From contig NZ_NEFD01000003.1 of the NCBI RefSeq assembly GCF_002252155.1, positions 186,001 to 250,000 of the forward strand: DNA of 64,000 nt, in the 5' to 3' direction. Source of the stretch: Wohlfahrtiimonas sp. G9077. GTDB taxonomy: Bacteria; Pseudomonadota; Gammaproteobacteria; Cardiobacteriales; Wohlfahrtiimonadaceae. This document shows, piece by piece, positions 54,831-64,000 of this stretch; positions within the stretch are counted from its first letter, which is position 1; the number at the start of each line of letters is the position of its first letter. The position numbers were made by a program, and so were the translations under genes. The notes under the pieces are model-generated. The model was given only the letters and a program-made list of their open reading frames with translations. It was not told the DNA's origin and ran no database searches.

Positions 54831-56261
54831 ATGAAAAGAAGGACAAAGATTGTTGCAACATTAGGGCCAGCGAGTGATCGCCCGGGTGTGTTAGAAGGTA
54901 TGATCAAAGCAGGTGTGAATGTGGTTCGCCTGAATTTCTCTCACGGCACCCATGAAGATCACATCAAACGTGTCAATGCGGTGCGTGAAATTGCCGCGCG
55001 CTTAAAAGTGAATGTGGGCATTTTATCGGATTTGCAAGGCCCTAAAATTCGCATTGAGAAGTTTAAAAATGGTTCAGTCGAATTGATAGAAGGCGCACCG
55101 TTTATTCTAGACAGCACGCATGCCGATGATGCTGGCGATGAAACGCGCGTTGGCATTGCCTATAAAGCCTTGGTCAATGATGTGAAGCCCAAAGACATTT
55201 TACTCCTAGATGATGGCAAAATCGTGCTTGAAGTGACGGCAGTGAAAGATTCAGAAGTGTACACCAAAGTGGTGATTGGCGGCACATTGTCTAACCGTAA
55301 AGGTATCAATTTGCAGGGCGGCGGTTTGTCTGCGCCCGCTTTGACGGATAAGGATCGAGAAGATCTCATTTGTGCGGCGAACTTTAACACCGATTACATC
55401 GCCGTCTCTTTCCCAAGAAATGGCAGTGACATGGATGAGGCGCGCGAATTGCTCAAAAAAGCAGGTTCACAGGCGCATTTGGTGGCGAAAATTGAGCGCA
55501 TTGAAGCGGTGGCAAACATCGATGAGATCATTTTAGCCTCCGATGCCATCATGATTGCCCGCGGCGATTTGGCGGTGGAAATTGGTGATGCAAAATTGAT
55601 GGGCGTGCAAAAGCGCTTCATTTTACGGGCGCGTGAATTGAATCGTGCCACGATTACAGCGACGCAAATGATGGAATCAATGATTGAAAACTCATGCCCA
55701 ACGCGCGCCGAAGTGATGGATGTATCAAACGCTGTGTTAGATGGCACCGATGCGGTGATGCTCTCTGCTGAAAGCGCCGCCGGTAAATATCCTGTGGAAA
55801 CGGTGAAAGCGATGGCAGAGATCTGCATTGGGGCAGAGAGCGAAATGATGAACCATTTGAGCGCGAACTCCATGATTAAAAATAAACAGTTCACGCAAAC
55901 GGATGAAGCGATCGCTATGTCCTCAATGGTGTTGGCCAACCACTATGATGTGCAAGCGTTGGTGTGCCTAACAGAATCAGGCACCACAGCAATGCTCATG
56001 AGCCGCGTTAATTCAGACATTCCCATTTATGCTTTAACGCGCCATGCGAAAACTGCCGGTTGGATGACATTGTATCGTGGTGTCGAGCCATTAGAATTCA
56101 ACATTCATCATGCGAATGAAGAAGATGTGGTCAATGAAGTGATTGAGGTTTTAAAGGTGAATCAAGCGGTTAATGTGGGTGATCGCATCATCATTACACG
56201 CGGTTCACTCAATTATGTACAAGGCGGAACGAATAACCTTCGCATCGCGGTGGTTGAATAA
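54831..56261 (+). CDS. pyk: Pyruvate kinase
   Basis: A 476-residue glycolytic enzyme. It has RTKIVATLGPAS at the N-terminus, NFSHG, MIARGDLAVEIG and the signature TATQMMESMIENSCPTRAE. It matches the PykA/PykF family. AAAGGAG lies 6 nt before the ATG at 54831; a TTG 3 nt earlier is less likely. Confidence 0.96.
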   Translation: MKRRTKIVATLGPASDRPGVLEGMIKAGVNVVRLNFSHGTHEDHIKRVNAVREIAARLKVNVGILSDLQGPKIRIEKFKNGSVELIEGAPFILDSTHADDAGDETRVGIAYKALVNDVKPKDILLLDDGKIVLEVTAVKDSEVYTKVVIGGTLSNRKGINLQGGGLSAPALTDKDREDLICAANFNTDYIAVSFPRNGSDMDEARELLKKAGSQAHLVAKIERIEAVANIDEIILASDAIMIARGDLAVEIGDAKLMGVQKRFILRARELNRATITATQMMESMIENSCPTRAEVMDVSNAVLDGTDAVMLSAESAAGKYPVETVKAMAEICIGAESEMMNHLSANSMIKNKQFTQTDEAIAMSSMVLANHYDVQALVCLTESGTTAMLMSRVNSDIPIYALTRHAKTAGWMTLYRGVEPLEFNIHHANEEDVVNEVIEVLKVNQAVNVGDRIIITRGSLNYVQGGTNNLRIAVVE

Positions 56262-56276
56262 CCGTTGATAGCCATG

Positions 56277-56304
56277 AAAATCCCGAGCATTGCTCGGGAT
56301 TTTT
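56277..56304. terminator. Bidirectional terminator between pyk and queH
   Basis: Stem AAAATCCCGAGC/GCTCGGGATTTT with a 3-nt loop, between convergent genes. Confidence 0.92.
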
Positions 56305-56306
56305 AT

Positions 56307-56951
56307 TTATTGATAGTACATGACACCGAGTTTAATCGGCGCGCGACCTTTGCTTTTACGGAATTGATTGGTGTCACGCAGTGAATAGGCGCAACCACAA
56401 TACTCTTGTTGATAAAAGTTTTCGCGCTTACTGATCTCGATCATGCGTGCAGAACCGCCGCCTTTACGCCAATTGTAATCCCAATAAGTGAGGTTGGGAT
56501 AAGGAGCAACGGCGCGTTCACCGCAATCATTGATTTGTGCCATGTTTTTCCAGCGCGAAATGCCAAGGGAACTGGTCATCACATCAAAGCCATGTTCATG
56601 GGCATAAAGGGCAGTGCGCTCAAAGCGCATGTCAAAACACATGGTGCAACGAATGCCGCGTTCAGGCGCCATTTCCATGCCTTTTGCACGCTCAAACCAA
56701 TTGTCTTTATCATAATCGGCATCGATGAAGGGAATGTTGAATTTTTCAGCAAAGCGAATATTTTCCTCTTTGCGAATCTCATACTCTTTCAATGGATGAA
56801 TATTCGGGTTATAAAAATAGATGGTAAAGTCTATGCCTGAAGCCACCATTGCTTCCATCACTTCACCTGAGCACGGGGCGCAGCAAGAGTGGAGCAGTAA
56901 TTTTTGGCCATTGTTTGGCAAGGTTAATGTGTCGCGGATGAGTTCAGTCAC
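56307..56951 (-). CDS. queH: Epoxyqueuosine reductase QueH
   Basis: A 214-residue DUF208 protein. The cysteine pairs [10 protein letters not shown] near residue 22 and EYCGCAYSL near residue 188 bind the cluster and metal of QueH. It performs the last queuosine step, replacing the cobalamin-dependent QueG. No queuosine genes are adjacent. Confidence 0.92.
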   Translation of the reverse strand: MTELIRDTLTLPNNGQKLLLHSCCAPCSGEVMEAMVASGIDFTIYFYNPNIHPLKEYEIRKEENIRFAEKFNIPFIDADYDKDNWFERAKGMEMAPERGIRCTMCFDMRFERTALYAHEHGFDVMTSSLGISRWKNMAQINDCGERAVAPYPNLTYWDYNWRKGGGSARMIEISKRENFYQQEYCGCAYSLRDTNQFRKSKGRAPIKLGVMYYQ

Positions 56952-57025
56952 GTGGGCTCCGATGGGGTCAAAAGGTCTTAGATTACAATAAATTTCGAGA
57001 AAATCAATCCTTTAAGGAGGTCAAT

Positions 57026-57877
57026 GTGTCAAACCTTTCATCCCTCATTTCTGTCTCTGATTTGCAACAGAAAATGCTGTCCTCAGAATCACTCGTGATT
57101 TTAGCCGCAGAGTCGAGCATGCAGCCCATTGACAAGGATCATTGTTACATTAAAGGCGCGCGGCGCATCGATTTAGAACAAGATGTGTGCGCAGAACCAA
57201 CGCCTTTATCCGGGCGTCATCCTTTAAAAAGTATGGATGAATTGATCGCAGTAATGCAGCGCTTAGGCATTGATCAAGGCGACACCGTGGTGGTGTATGA
57301 TGCCGGTAACACCATGATGGCTGCATACATTTGGTGGATTTTGCACCATTTAGGCCATGGGCACACATTTGTGCTCAATGGCGGTTTACGTGCATGGCAA
57401 GCGGCCGGTGGCGATGTGATGTCTCTGGCGGAATCTTCGCCAAAATGTGGAAACATTGTATCACTGCCATCGGATTTTCAGCGTGTGACGGCTGCAGTGA
57501 TCATGGATTCCATTGATGAATCTGAACCGCCGCTTTGCATCATTGATGCCCGTAGCCACGCACGTTTTAGAGGTGATGTTGAACCGCTTGATCCTGTGGC
57601 AGGGCACATTCCGACTGCGATTAATCGCCCATTTGAGCGCAATTTGCAAAGCGATGGCACATTTAAGCCAAAAACAGTCTTGGCAGAAGAATTCAAGGAT
57701 TTGCTCAAGCATCATCAGGGTCAAACCATTGTGCATCAATGTGGTTCTGGCGTGTCAGCGTGCCACAATGTATTGGCGATGGCGTACGCGGGTTTAGGGG
57801 CAACGGCATTGTATGACGGTTCATGGAGCGAATGGTGTAAAAATCCGGCGCATCCGGTTGCCCGCGGGGATGATTAG
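57026..57877 (+). CDS. sseA: Sulfurtransferase, 3-mercaptopyruvate type (two rhodanese domains)
   Basis: A 283-residue protein with two rhodanese domains. The active-site loop CGSGVSACHN near residue 237 fits mercaptopyruvate sulfurtransferase (CGSGVTA) rather than thiosulfate sulfurtransferase (CRxGxR). The GTG start at 57026 is chosen because AAGGAGG lies 5 nt upstream; the overlapping ATG at 57024 is out of frame. Confidence 0.9.
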   Translation: MSNLSSLISVSDLQQKMLSSESLVILAAESSMQPIDKDHCYIKGARRIDLEQDVCAEPTPLSGRHPLKSMDELIAVMQRLGIDQGDTVVVYDAGNTMMAAYIWWILHHLGHGHTFVLNGGLRAWQAAGGDVMSLAESSPKCGNIVSLPSDFQRVTAAVIMDSIDESEPPLCIIDARSHARFRGDVEPLDPVAGHIPTAINRPFERNLQSDGTFKPKTVLAEEFKDLLKHHQGQTIVHQCGSGVSACHNVLAMAYAGLGATALYDGSWSEWCKNPAHPVARGDD

Positions 57878-57945
57878 AACTCCTCACATTTGCCGGTAAT
57901 GATCTACAATAGAGACTTTCAATCAGATGAACAGATGGAGCAAAC

Positions 57946-58800
57946 ATGCGCTGGGAAAATGAAAGACGCAGTGAAAATGTCGAAGATCGTCGCCGCTCAG
58001 GCGGTAAAAACAGTTTAGGGGGCTTGCCCATCCCGATGAATGGTAAAGCGGGCGTGGTGTTGTTTATTGTGGTGATGATTGCCGGTTATTATGGCGTTGA
58101 TTTATCACCATTGTTAGAAGGGCAAGTGCCCACGCAAACCAATGCACAATCGGCCAATGTCTCCCCACAAGAAGAGCGCATGGCCAATTTTACGGCCACT
58201 TCCTTAGGGATGACGGAAGATCTTTGGCAACGTGAATTTAAAAAGCTTGGCAAAACGTATCAAGAACCAACGCTTGTGCTCTATTCGGGGCAAACATCGA
58301 CGGCATGTGGTTATGGTCAAGCGGCGATGGGGCCATTTTATTGTCCTGCCGATTATAAAGTGTACATCGATCTCTCGTTTTATGATGACATGCGTAAAAG
58401 CTTAGGCGGTGGCGGCGATTTTGCTCAAGGTTATGTGGTGGCGCATGAAGTGGGTCATCATGTGCAAAATTTATTGGGCATCAATCAGCAAGTGCGCCAA
58501 TTACAGCAACGCGCCAGCAAAAAAGAGGCCAATCAGCTGTCCGTGAAAATGGAGCTGCAAGCTGATTGCTTGGCCGGCATTTGGGGCAAGTATGTGCAAG
58601 AACGTGGTTTGCTTGAAATGGGTGATTTGGACAAAGCCATGAAAACAGCAGAAGCGATTGGCGATGACCGTTTACAAAAACAAAGTGGCGGCGCTGTGGT
58701 GCCTGACAGCTTTACACACGGGACATCCGCACAGCGCAAAGCATGGTTTGAGCGCGGATTTAAAACCGGCGACATCAACGCGTGCAATACCTTTCAATGA
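57946..58800 (+). CDS. ypfJ: YpfJ-like neutral zinc metallopeptidase
   Basis: A 284-residue protein: basic N-terminus, one membrane segment (about residues 34-52), then a periplasmic peptidase with [10 protein letters not shown] (HEXXH) and [11 protein letters not shown] (third ligand). Full-length match to the YpfJ/putative neutral zinc metallopeptidase family. Substrate unknown. Confidence 0.9.
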   Translation: MRWENERRSENVEDRRRSGGKNSLGGLPIPMNGKAGVVLFIVVMIAGYYGVDLSPLLEGQVPTQTNAQSANVSPQEERMANFTATSLGMTEDLWQREFKKLGKTYQEPTLVLYSGQTSTACGYGQAAMGPFYCPADYKVYIDLSFYDDMRKSLGGGGDFAQGYVVAHEVGHHVQNLLGINQQVRQLQQRASKKEANQLSVKMELQADCLAGIWGKYVQERGLLEMGDLDKAMKTAEAIGDDRLQKQSGGAVVPDSFTHGTSAQRKAWFERGFKTGDINACNTFQ

Positions 58801-58945
58801 GGAAAATGCAGTCATTGCGTGATTCTTCGGTGTGCTTGATTGCGTTTGTTTAAATCATTTGTGATATTTTTTTCGGAAATATTGTTTTTTAAAGCACTTT
58901 TCTAGTAAATTAGCAGCTTGATTAAAATGCGATTTAGGAGATTAG

Positions 58946-60097
58946 ATGTACAAAAAAATTCAATACTTTTTTTCTTTACCCACGGCAGGCGGCATTGTCT
59001 TGATGATTTCAGCGCTGCTTGGCCTTGTGATTGCCAACAGTCCATTGTCTGGTCAGTACTTTGCCATCTTAGAAAGTTATGTGGCAGGTTTATCCGTCTT
59101 ACATTGGATCAATGATGCCTTCATGGCAATCTTCTTTTTGTATGTGGGCCTTGAATTAAAACGTGAATTTTTGGTGGGTGAGCTGGCAACGAATTCTCAG
59201 CGTATTCTTCCAGGGTTAGCCGCGTTAGCAGGGCTTGCAATGCCAGCTGTGATCTATTATCTCTTTAACCGAAATGATGGCGCAGCCCTTAATGGTTGGG
59301 CGATTCCAACAGCGACAGACATCGCCTTTGCCCTTGGGATTGTGGCATTGTTAGGCAGCCGCGTGCCATTGTCATTGAAGGTGTTTTTAACGGCATTGGC
59401 CATCATTGATGACTTAGCGGCCATCATCATCATCGCAGTGTTCTACACTAGTGAATTGCACTTGATTTACTTATTAGGGGCGCTTGCGAGCATCATTGCG
59501 CTTGTGATCCTTAATAAGAAAAAAGTGGTGCAACCTTACTTGTATCTCTTGTTCGGTGTGATTTTATGGTTCATGGTGTTAAAGTCCGGCATTCATGCCA
59601 CTTTAGCGGGCGTAACATTGGCCTTGACCATTCCATTAAGTGGCGTGAAAGAGAATGCTAAAGGTGAAACCCCATTATTGGCTTGGGAACACGGTTTGGC
59701 CAATTGGGTGAGTTTTCTCATCATTCCGGTGTTTGGTTTAGCAAATGCGGGCGTTTCCTTTGCTGGTTTGGAATTGTCAATGTTGGCGCATCCTGTGGTG
59801 ATGGGCGTGGCTGTGGGCTTGTTTTTGGGCAAACAGATCGGTATTTTTGGCATTGTGTACATCGGTGAAAAATTGGGTCTCTTCAATCGCCCAACGGGTG
59901 CAACATGGTTACAAGTGTACGGTGTGGCATTATTATGCGGCATCGGCTTTACCATGAGTTTATTCATCAGCATGTTGGCATTTGCCGCCCCTGAATTGCA
60001 AGATTTAAGTAAGATTGGTGTGTTTATTGGCTCATTCTTATCGGGCATTTTGGGTTACTTGATTTTGCGTTTCCATCCTGTGGTGAAAACTGCATAA
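58946..60097 (+). CDS. nhaA: Na+/H+ antiporter NhaA
   Basis: A 383-residue antiporter with twelve membrane segments. The ion-binding Asp pair is in ALAIIDDLAAIIIIAVFY, and PTATDIAFALG and GFTMSLFIS are family motifs. It exports Na+ at alkaline pH. GGAG precedes the ATG. Confidence 0.95.
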   Translation: MYKKIQYFFSLPTAGGIVLMISALLGLVIANSPLSGQYFAILESYVAGLSVLHWINDAFMAIFFLYVGLELKREFLVGELATNSQRILPGLAALAGLAMPAVIYYLFNRNDGAALNGWAIPTATDIAFALGIVALLGSRVPLSLKVFLTALAIIDDLAAIIIIAVFYTSELHLIYLLGALASIIALVILNKKKVVQPYLYLLFGVILWFMVLKSGIHATLAGVTLALTIPLSGVKENAKGETPLLAWEHGLANWVSFLIIPVFGLANAGVSFAGLELSMLAHPVVMGVAVGLFLGKQIGIFGIVYIGEKLGLFNRPTGATWLQVYGVALLCGIGFTMSLFISMLAFAAPELQDLSKIGVFIGSFLSGILGYLILRFHPVVKTA

Positions 60098-60115
60098 TAT
60101 AGGGTTTTAAAGATG

Positions 60116-60143
60116 AAAAAAGGCAGCCTAAGCTGCCTTTTTT
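60116..60143. terminator. Bidirectional terminator between nhaA and the SQR-like gene
   Basis: Perfect 12-bp stem AAAAAAGGCAGC/GCTGCCTTTTTT with loop CTAA. Confidence 0.93.
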
Positions 60144-60159
60144 ATTGTGATGCGGTTGA

Positions 60160-61443
60160 TCAGAAATCTTCTGCCAAGATGCGCGCCACTTCTTCACCCC
60201 AAACGGGCACTTTGCCATCGGTATTAAAGAAGATGTCTTTATATTGCATTTTGAGCATGTATGGGATGCGCCCCATTTTGAGCACTTGTGTCTCGCCACC
60301 AAACCAAGAATCTGAGCGAATGTAAAAGCCTTTGCCGCTGCCAATGTCACCAATGCAAAAGACAACAGGTTTGAGTGGTTCATTGGCTTTATCCGCACTC
60401 ATGTGCCCTAAATCTAAGGCAATTTGTCGGCCGATGATTTCACATTCTTGATGGCCAATGGCGCCAAGTTTTGGCATGGTCACCGCCGCGCAATCGCCGG
60501 CGGCAAAGATGTTTTTGTAAGTTGGGTTACGCATGAGAAGATCGGTGATCACAAAGCCTTTGCTGTCGGCTACATGCTCGATGTTTTTGACAAAATCATG
60601 CGCCACCCAATCAGGGAAGACAATTTTCAGCTCGGCAGGGAGCTCTAAACCATTGGCAAAAACGATGGAATCTTTCGTGAGTTTGACCACATCTTGCACA
60701 TTGTTGTAGTACTTAAAGCCCATTTTCGATGCCGTATCGAGAAGCTCTGTGACCACTTTTTCCCCAGCATCCTCCGCAATCATTTTGCCTGGTGTGACGA
60801 GCGAGATTTTACTGGCATCGCCCATTTTGTGGCGCACCAACCAATCGGCGAGCCCAAGGCTGATTTCAACGGGTGGTCCTTCACATGCCGCCATTGCTTG
60901 TGGAATGGTGCCGCCCGGATAAGGTGCTAAACCATCTGCGCCATCACCTTGATGGAAGCGGGCAGAAGTCACCACAATCGGTCCGCCTTTGTAGGTGCCA
61001 TCATGCAACTTTTTACGCAATTTATTGCCATGATAAAAGTCAGAAACGGTATCACCATATTCAGCAAAGCCTTCGATGTGATCATAGGCGAGTTTTGCCC
61101 CAACGGCGATGACCAAATAATCATAATCAATGGTTTGTGGCTCAGCGCCGGGGCGTTCATTTGGCGTGATTGTGACGGTTTGTTTAATAGGATCAACCTG
61201 CGTGATTTCCGCTTGAATGAAATCGATGTGTTCTTTATGGAGAACCTTACGAATGTCCATCGTGAGGGAAAGCTCAGGATTGCGATTTTCTAAGACTTCA
61301 GCAGGGATATTTGGCACATACAATAAATAAGATTTTCGATCAATGACCGTAATGGCCACATCATCTTTTGAGTATTCTTTGATTTTTTGTGCCGCGCCAA
61401 GGCCCGCAAAATTACCACCTAAAACAACAACTTTCTTTTGCAT
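60160..61443 (-). CDS. Sulfide:quinone oxidoreductase-like FAD-dependent oxidoreductase
   Basis: A 427-residue flavoprotein. The N-terminal FAD motif is VVLGGNFAGLGAA and the second FAD contact is FAAGDCAAV (about residue 314). Only four cysteines occur: 187, 318, 334 and 363. C187 (in ACEGPP) and C363 (in VVFCIGD) fit two of the three SQR redox cysteines; the first SQR cysteine appears absent. The protein is therefore SQR-like, of uncertain substrate, and could also be a type II NADH dehydrogenase relative. It stands alone, divergent from the autotransporter gene. Confidence 0.75.
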   Translation of the reverse strand: MQKKVVVLGGNFAGLGAAQKIKEYSKDDVAITVIDRKSYLLYVPNIPAEVLENRNPELSLTMDIRKVLHKEHIDFIQAEITQVDPIKQTVTITPNERPGAEPQTIDYDYLVIAVGAKLAYDHIEGFAEYGDTVSDFYHGNKLRKKLHDGTYKGGPIVVTSARFHQGDGADGLAPYPGGTIPQAMAACEGPPVEISLGLADWLVRHKMGDASKISLVTPGKMIAEDAGEKVVTELLDTASKMGFKYYNNVQDVVKLTKDSIVFANGLELPAELKIVFPDWVAHDFVKNIEHVADSKGFVITDLLMRNPTYKNIFAAGDCAAVTMPKLGAIGHQECEIIGRQIALDLGHMSADKANEPLKPVVFCIGDIGSGKGFYIRSDSWFGGETQVLKMGRIPYMLKMQYKDIFFNTDGKVPVWGEEVARILAEDF

Positions 61444-61644
61444 AAAAGACTCCTTGTGTGATCAGTGATGAGTAAATTAAATAATATAATTATAATATTA
61501 GTTTAATTATTTTAATAATAACATGGTATAAGTACCATGGGAATTTAAAAATTATATGAGTTTTAAGAAACTGTATTTGATATTTTAATATGCTTTCGAA
61601 TACATCAAAAAAATAGTACCACTTAATGAAAAGGGTCATGCATT

Positions 61645-64000
61645 ATGAATAATATTTTTAAAGTTGTTTGGAATCAGTCTTTAAACATGTTGGTGGTGGC
61701 ATCAGAATATGCCAAACATTCAAGTGGTATGGGCGGCAGTGTCGTGACAGAGGGGGCACGCACATTTAAACGCACTAAGATCGCAGCGAGCATTTTATTG
61801 TTGCTTTCGGCAGCCCTAGGTGGTGCGCAGGCCGACAGCTTAAAAGATTTACTCAATAATGGTCAGGACAGTGGGACATCTGCAAAGCGTGCCTTTTATT
61901 ACACAACAGAGTCCATTTTGACGAAAGATAAGACTTATACGCTTAATTTTGCTTCTAATATTACCGATGAAAGAGAGATCAAATGGGTCAATAATGGCGG
62001 TAAAGCAGGGGATACCAGTTGGACAGTGGACAACAGTCATTTGACCATTAACGGACGTTATTATACAGGCTATGATCCTTCTGGCGTGACCTCCACTGAT
62101 CAAAATACGTATTATACAAAGATCATCAATAACAGTCAGGTGACATTTAATGATTGGCTGTATATCGGTGTGGGCAATCCTGTAGTCTCAGATACCACTA
62201 AATTCATTATGCAAGTTGATAATAATAGCCAGTTAACAGGGCGAGTGCTCACACTCGGTTATACTGGTGGCGTAGAGGTGGACAATGGCAGTGTGTTCAA
62301 TGTTTGGAATACGAACTTATATATCAAATCTGTGATTAATTCTAATACGCCACGTGAGCTTAAGCCATACATTAAAATTACCAATGGTGGTGTGCTCAAT
62401 AATGGTTATGGTGAGACTAAAGATTCTAACGATAACTTACGCCTCATCACAGATGGTACGGGTTTTTATAACTTAAGTGGTGTGATGCAGGCTTACACCT
62501 CTAACCCCGATTTTAAAGCAAAATTCACCATCGGGACGCAAGATGGACAAGATGCCAGTGCGACAGTGAATTTACATAAATTAGATGCCTTTGGCTCTGA
62601 AAAGATGTATTTGACCAATACAAAAGCGGTGGTGCAAACGCTTGCCGATGGTCGTTTTCTCAATACCTTGATCGGTAATGGTGCTTTATATGTTAAAGCG
62701 AATAACAGTTTTGAACACGCACAGTCTGATTTTACAGGCACAGCGACCATTACAGCTGGTAACTCTGCGACGGTATCAATCAATGAAGGTTTAGGGACAA
62801 ATAACAGCATTTATACCCTTGAGAATGCGACATTAAACTTTGTCGATGGTACCGTCACTGAGCTCAACAGTAATTTATATGGTGCGGGCACCATCAATGT
62901 GGGTAAAAATAACATTAAAGTGACCGGTAACCATGCTTCATTAAATGGCTTGGTGGTGGTGGGCTCTGAGGATTCAACATGGAATCTTCAAAAACTCTAT
63001 AACTATGATTTCCGTTATCGTTTGCAAGGCACAGGGAACGTTAACATCAGTGCCGGTAATCAAAATCAAATGATTACTTTTAAAAATGAAACGAAAAATC
63101 AAGATTTTACGGGTAAATTTACAGTAGAGCGCGGCATTTTAAAAGTAGACTCATTGAGTGAAAATGCATTAGGCAATGCGTATCTTGGCATTTTGCCAAA
63201 TGGTACAGGGCAGGTGCATGACAATGTTTCTGTGGGCAGCTTAGGATTACAAAATGCTAAATTGCATGTGTTAAATAATGGCACGGCATTTAATTTATTG
63301 ACGGCGAAAAATGGCATCACTTTGACAGGTAAAAACACCATTATGATTGATGATGCCAATTTATTGGGTCAAAAATCTGCCATTGATCAAATGAAGCCCA
63401 CAGGCACTTTATTAGATCAACAAAATCAATTGACTTTAGGGGAAACCTTTGCCGCAGGTAAAACTTCAGGAGATCGTGATGATGTGACATTAGTGGCCAA
63501 CAGTGGCGATATTAATGCCATGAACATTAAAAAAGACATCGTGGGTCAAGAAGCGAAGGGGCAAGGTGTTTACGGTTATCAAAAAGTGGTGGCAGATGAC
63601 ACCGGTTTACATGCGGGTTATGGTTTAAAAGCACTGTCTGCCAATGAAAACCAATCTGTGACCATTGATAGTACAGGGGCAAGCGAGCAAAAACTCTTTG
63701 TACAATTGACGGGCAAAGGTGGTTTTACCTTTACTGGTGCACCCTTGGTGACAGTGACCGGGCAAACGAATGATTATGAAGGCGCGACGGCATTAACAAA
63801 TGATGCAAAAGTGGCGCTGGGCGTGGATCAAGCCCTTGGTCAAAAAGGGGCATTGACGCTATCTGATCAAGCTCAATTAGATTTAGGCACACACACACAA
63901 AATGTGGCGGGAGTAACAGCAAGCAATAAGACACAGTTGAACCTTAACACAGGGACATTGAATTTAACTGGAAATCAAATCCATGAGATTGATGGACAAT
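61645..64000 (+). CDS. Autotransporter adhesin, N-terminal 785 residues (C-terminus beyond right edge)
   Basis: An open frame of 785 codons runs to the window end with no stop. It begins with an extended signal peptide (ESPR: MNNIFKVVWNQSLN then WVVAS-like MLVVASEYAKHSSG), a basic linker, a hydrophobic core and cleavage near GGAQA. The mature part is Asn/Thr/Gly-rich, beta-helical in style, and has passenger repeats such as DFTGKFTVERGILKVDSLSE and NDYEGATALTNDAKVALGVD. The beta-barrel domain would be off the edge. AAAAGGG lies about 9 nt before the ATG. Confidence 0.87.
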   Translation, partial: MNNIFKVVWNQSLNMLVVASEYAKHSSGMGGSVVTEGARTFKRTKIAASILLLLSAALGGAQADSLKDLLNNGQDSGTSAKRAFYYTTESILTKDKTYTLNFASNITDEREIKWVNNGGKAGDTSWTVDNSHLTINGRYYTGYDPSGVTSTDQNTYYTKIINNSQVTFNDWLYIGVGNPVVSDTTKFIMQVDNNSQLTGRVLTLGYTGGVEVDNGSVFNVWNTNLYIKSVINSNTPRELKPYIKITNGGVLNNGYGETKDSNDNLRLITDGTGFYNLSGVMQAYTSNPDFKAKFTIGTQDGQDASATVNLHKLDAFGSEKMYLTNTKAVVQTLADGRFLNTLIGNGALYVKANNSFEHAQSDFTGTATITAGNSATVSINEGLGTNNSIYTLENATLNFVDGTVTELNSNLYGAGTINVGKNNIKVTGNHASLNGLVVVGSEDSTWNLQKLYNYDFRYRLQGTGNVNISAGNQNQMITFKNETKNQDFTGKFTVERGILKVDSLSENALGNAYLGILPNGTGQVHDNVSVGSLGLQNAKLHVLNNGTAFNLLTAKNGITLTGKNTIMIDDANLLGQKSAIDQMKPTGTLLDQQNQLTLGETFAAGKTSGDRDDVTLVANSGDINAMNIKKDIVGQEAKGQGVYGYQKVVADDTGLHAGYGLKALSANENQSVTIDSTGASEQKLFVQLTGKGGFTFTGAPLVTVTGQTNDYEGATALTNDAKVALGVDQALGQKGALTLSDQAQLDLGTHTQNVAGVTASNKTQLNLNTGTLNLTGNQIHEIDGQ

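Noticed and set aside
55394-55939. A 181-codon minus-strand frame inside pyk
   Set aside because: It is antisense to a well-conserved enzyme and has Ser/Ala-rich composition typical of a shadow frame.
57890-57910. TTGCCG...TACAAT before ypfJ as a promoter
   Set aside because: The spacer is only 9 bp, too short for a sigma-70 promoter.

Overview
The window looks like a chromosomal segment of a gammaproteobacterium of moderate GC content. Evidence for this is cyoABCDE, the tamB/ybgI-type genes, yggX, hemN, queH, ypfJ, a type IV pilin-style pseudopilin pair and a rsmH-ftsL-ftsI-murE-murF-mraY division/cell-wall block. A relative of the Cardiobacteriales/Wohlfahrtiimonas-Ignatzschineria group would fit, but that placement is an impression from gene content and was not tested by any search.

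Layout. 1-15.4 kb is a respiratory oxidoreductase island, mostly on the minus strand. It holds a GMC-type (gluconate dehydrogenase-like) flavoprotein cut by the left edge with its Tat-exported small subunit; a complete tetrathionate reductase system (ttrB-ttrC-ttrA, divergent from the sensor-regulator pair ttrS-ttrR); and a periplasmic molybdenum hydroxylase made of a Mo subunit, a 2Fe-2S subunit, a tri-haem cytochrome c and an XdhC-type maturase. 15.6-24.3 kb (plus) carries a PreP-like M16 protease, a MscS-like channel with a periplasmic coiled coil, a Nif3/YbgI protein and TamB. Two pseudopilins (24.4-26.3 kb, minus) follow, then an M50 protease, trpS and scpA (26.5-29 kb, plus).

29-32.4 kb contains tRNA-Gln(UUG), prs, yggX, a D-Ala-D-Ala dipeptidase, elongator tRNA-Met(CAU), a decayed acetyltransferase fragment and a YbcJ-like S4 protein. 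32.6-35.3 kb is a two-gene operon of a class III aminotransferase and a HglS/YdcJ-type 2-oxoadipate dioxygenase, suggesting lysine/2-aminoadipate breakdown. 35.6-41.5 kb is cyoABCDE followed by a VOC protein and an exported RidA. 41.6-44.1 kb has an esterase, an SLC13-like permease and a DUF1622 membrane protein.

44.1-51.3 kb is the cell-division/peptidoglycan block. Its upstream region has three perfect DnaA boxes and a 10-bp-phased GTGG array resembling MraZ operators, although mraZ is absent at that position. The block stops at mraY. 51.3-61.4 kb holds housekeeping genes (yigZ, a Bacillus-type pyridoxine kinase, hemN, pyk, queH, a mercaptopyruvate sulfurtransferase, ypfJ, nhaA) and a sulfide:quinone-reductase-like flavoprotein. 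The right edge cuts through a large autotransporter adhesin with an ESPR-type signal peptide.

How it fits together. The organism appears able to switch between aerobic respiration on a bo3 quinol oxidase and anaerobic respiration on tetrathionate, fed by several periplasmic dehydrogenases. Oxygen-independent haem synthesis (HemN) and sulfur-handling enzymes (sulfurtransferase, SQR-like protein) fit this picture. I saw no CRISPR array, intact insertion sequence, prophage or plasmid gene. Most of the window is ordinary core genome, and I did not find a clearly undescribed multi-gene system. The most unusual material is regulatory (44.08-44.33 kb), the aminotransferase-HglS pair, and a few genes with unexpected location or family type.
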